8,363 nucleotides of DNA from Gammaproteobacteria bacterium (GTDB taxonomy: Bacteria > Pseudomonadota > Gammaproteobacteria > Steroidobacterales > Steroidobacteraceae), in NCBI GenBank assembly GCA_003165495.1, contig PMMB01000326.1:1-8363 (forward strand), written 5' to 3'. Below the pieces are notes generated by a model, which saw nothing but the letters and a program-made list of their open reading frames with translations, ran no database searches and was not told the DNA's origin. The translations under genes were made by a program, and so were the position numbers. Positions 7,446 through 8,363 of the stretch are shown one piece after another. How positions within the stretch are numbered: the stretch's first letter is position 1; each line of letters opens with the position of its first letter.

Positions 7446-7480
7446 CCACGAACGTGGCCCTAAGCACGCCGGCCGATTTT
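7434..7480 (+). terminator. Candidate intrinsic terminator at the convergent junction
   Basis: CGGCCGGC (7434-7441) pairs with GCCGGCCG (7468-7475), an 8-bp all-GC stem, followed by ATTTT. The 26-nt loop carries a second small hairpin, CCACG-AA-CGTGG (7446-7457). It would end the efflux operon transcript. It overlaps both flanking stop codons and reaches into the 3' end of the opposing small gene. The T run is short and the outer loop long, so termination strength is uncertain. No T run follows in the opposite direction. Confidence 0.4.
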
Positions 7481-7768
7481 CGCCACCGGCACTCTCACTT
7501 CAGCTTCAGGTGATTTCTGCGCAGGCGCCTGCTTGGAGCCGCAACTATCGCAACCCCCGCAAGCGCCATGTGCCTTACCCGCCGACGCGACTGCTAACCA
7601 CTCGGCCGTTCGCCGCAGGCCAAGCACCGCCGGAGCGCGCGCCGTCACTCGGCTTAAAGCCGCGAGTACGCGCCGCCGCAGGTTTCGCGGACCGAGCGAT
7701 GTCACGGCGTATCCCGCACTGACAAGGAGCACGAGGCCTACCAGAGAATCATCGAGAATGCTGTTCAT
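7460..7768 (-). CDS. Small FeoB-linked CxxCxxC membrane protein (DUF6587-like)
   Basis: This 102-residue protein has a single hydrophobic segment near the N-terminus (about residues 8-25, SLVGLVLLVSAGYAVTSL). An arginine-rich amphipathic stretch (28-53) follows, then a metal-ligand-like motif CGGCDSCGS with C70, C73 and C76, and a polar tail. I recognise the pattern as that of small proteins annotated DUF6587, found downstream of feoB in Gamma- and Betaproteobacteria; that is from memory, not a search. It starts 16 bp after the feoB stop on the same strand, with a weak GGTGG at about 10 nt, so it is almost certainly cotranscribed. The three closely spaced cysteines could bind Fe2+ or an Fe-S cluster, or respond to redox, and could serve FeoB as an accessory or FeoC-like partner. 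The function is not established. Its stop lies only 14 bp from that of the efflux channel gene. Confidence 0.8.
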   Translation of the reverse strand: MNSILDDSLVGLVLLVSAGYAVTSLGPRNLRRRVLAALSRVTARAPAVLGLRRTAEWLAVASAGKAHGACGGCDSCGSKQAPAQKSPEAEVRVPVAKIGRRA

Positions 7769-7784
7769 GCGGACTCGTCCACCA

Positions 7785-8363
7785 TCAACTCAGCGCCTTG
7801 GCGATCGTATAAGTAATCCACGATCCCAGGTAGGCCAGTGCAAACATGTACCCCGCCATGATAATCGGGTAGCGCCAAGAATTGGTCTCACGTTTGACCG
7901 TAGCAAGGGTCGACAGGCACTGGGGCGCAAATACATACCACGCGAGCAGTGAGAGTGCGGTCGGCAAGCTCCATGACTGGGCGATCAACGGCGTCAGCGC
8001 GCCGCTCACGTCATTGCCCGTCGCAGACAGAGCGTACACGGTGCCCAGCGCGCCGACGGCGACCTCGCGCGCCGCAAGACCCGGCACCAGAGCAATCGAT
8101 ATCTGCCAATTGAAGCCGATGGGCGCGAACAGCACGGCAAGCCAGGCGCCCAAATGTCCCGCGATGCTGTATTGGATCGGCGGCCCGGTGGCGCCGGGCG
8201 GCGGTGCCGGGAATGAACTCAAAGCCCACAGAATTACCATCAGCGCGAGAATGATGGTACCGACGCGGGTCATGAATATTTCGACGCGCTGCCAGAGGCC
8301 AATGCCTAAATTACGCAAATTCGGCCAGTGATACGCCGGCAACTCGAGCATCAGTGCCTGAAA
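7785..8363 (-). CDS. feoB: Ferrous iron transporter FeoB, C-terminal part (5' end outside window)
   Basis: The frame is open to the window edge and supplies the last 192 residues of FeoB, the inner-membrane Fe2+ uptake protein whose missing N-terminus would carry the GTPase domain. The fragment begins FQALMLELPAYHWP, a form of the family's MELPxYxxP before the second gate region. It then shows membrane segments around IILALMVILWAL, WLAVLFAPIGF, ALSLLAWYVFAPQ and a last one in MAGYMFALAYLGSWITYTIA. LVPGLAAREV and the conserved QCLSTLATVKRETNSW, with its gate-region cysteine, identify the family clearly. The small CxxCxxC gene follows after 16 bp. Any feoA would lie beyond the window's right edge, upstream in this operon. 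Fur or FNR control is usual for feo operons, but the promoter is not visible here. Confidence 0.95.
   Translation of the reverse strand, partial: FQALMLELPAYHWPNLRNLGIGLWQRVEIFMTRVGTIILALMVILWALSSFPAPPPGATGPPIQYSIAGHLGAWLAVLFAPIGFNWQISIALVPGLAAREVAVGALGTVYALSATGNDVSGALTPLIAQSWSLPTALSLLAWYVFAPQCLSTLATVKRETNSWRYPIIMAGYMFALAYLGSWITYTIAKALS

Noticed and set aside
7417..7952. Plus-strand open frames of 101 and 139 codons across the iron-uptake genes
   Set aside because: They are antisense to the CxxCxxC protein and FeoB, with low-complexity content and no plausible domain.

Overview
The window is GC-rich, densely coded proteobacterial DNA. It holds six protein genes (the first and last cut by the window edges), no RNA genes, no mobile elements and no CRISPR. 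The tripartite efflux operon with lipoprotein adaptor and lipoprotein outer-membrane channel requires a Gram-negative host. The FeoB C-terminus followed by a small Cys-rich DUF6587-like protein fits Gammaproteobacteria (Xanthomonas/Nevskia-like lineages) or Betaproteobacteria. This placement is an inference from protein style, not a measured phylogeny.

Layout. (1) Positions 1-435, + strand: a MarR-family regulator lacking only its first residues. (2) Positions 373-1542, - strand: an FAD-dependent D-amino-acid dehydrogenase-like oxidoreductase (DauA/DadA superfamily). Its 3' end overlaps the MarR gene tail to tail by 63 bp. (3) Positions 1543-1687: a 145-bp divergent intergenic region with a ribosome binding site for each flanking gene and an imperfect 19-bp palindrome that could be an operator. 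(4) Positions 1688-7445, + strand: a compact operon for an RND multidrug-type pump: periplasmic adaptor (395 aa), inner-membrane HAE1 transporter (1054 aa) and NodT-type outer-membrane channel (470 aa). The genes are joined by 4-bp GTGA and ATGA overlaps. (5) Around 7434-7480: a possible terminator in a very tight (14-bp) convergent junction. (6) Positions 7460-8363, - strand: the end of a ferrous-iron uptake operon, with the FeoB C-terminus followed after 16 bp by a small membrane-anchored CxxCxxC protein.

How the parts work together. The three efflux proteins should form one envelope-spanning pump. The transporter keeps the proton-relay residues D408, D409 and K940, at nearly the same positions as in AcrB, so it looks functional. 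Its sequence style recalls the MexF/BpeF branch, but substrates cannot be read from sequence. FeoB imports Fe2+, and the small Cys protein is probably an accessory of that system. The MarR gene lies convergent to the oxidoreductase, and its targets may lie outside the window. Nothing here amounts to a clearly new system. The most unusual points are the oxidoreductase C-terminus that runs into the antisense of the MarR gene, its changed substrate-pocket residues relative to DauA, and the poorly characterised FeoB-linked CxxCxxC protein.
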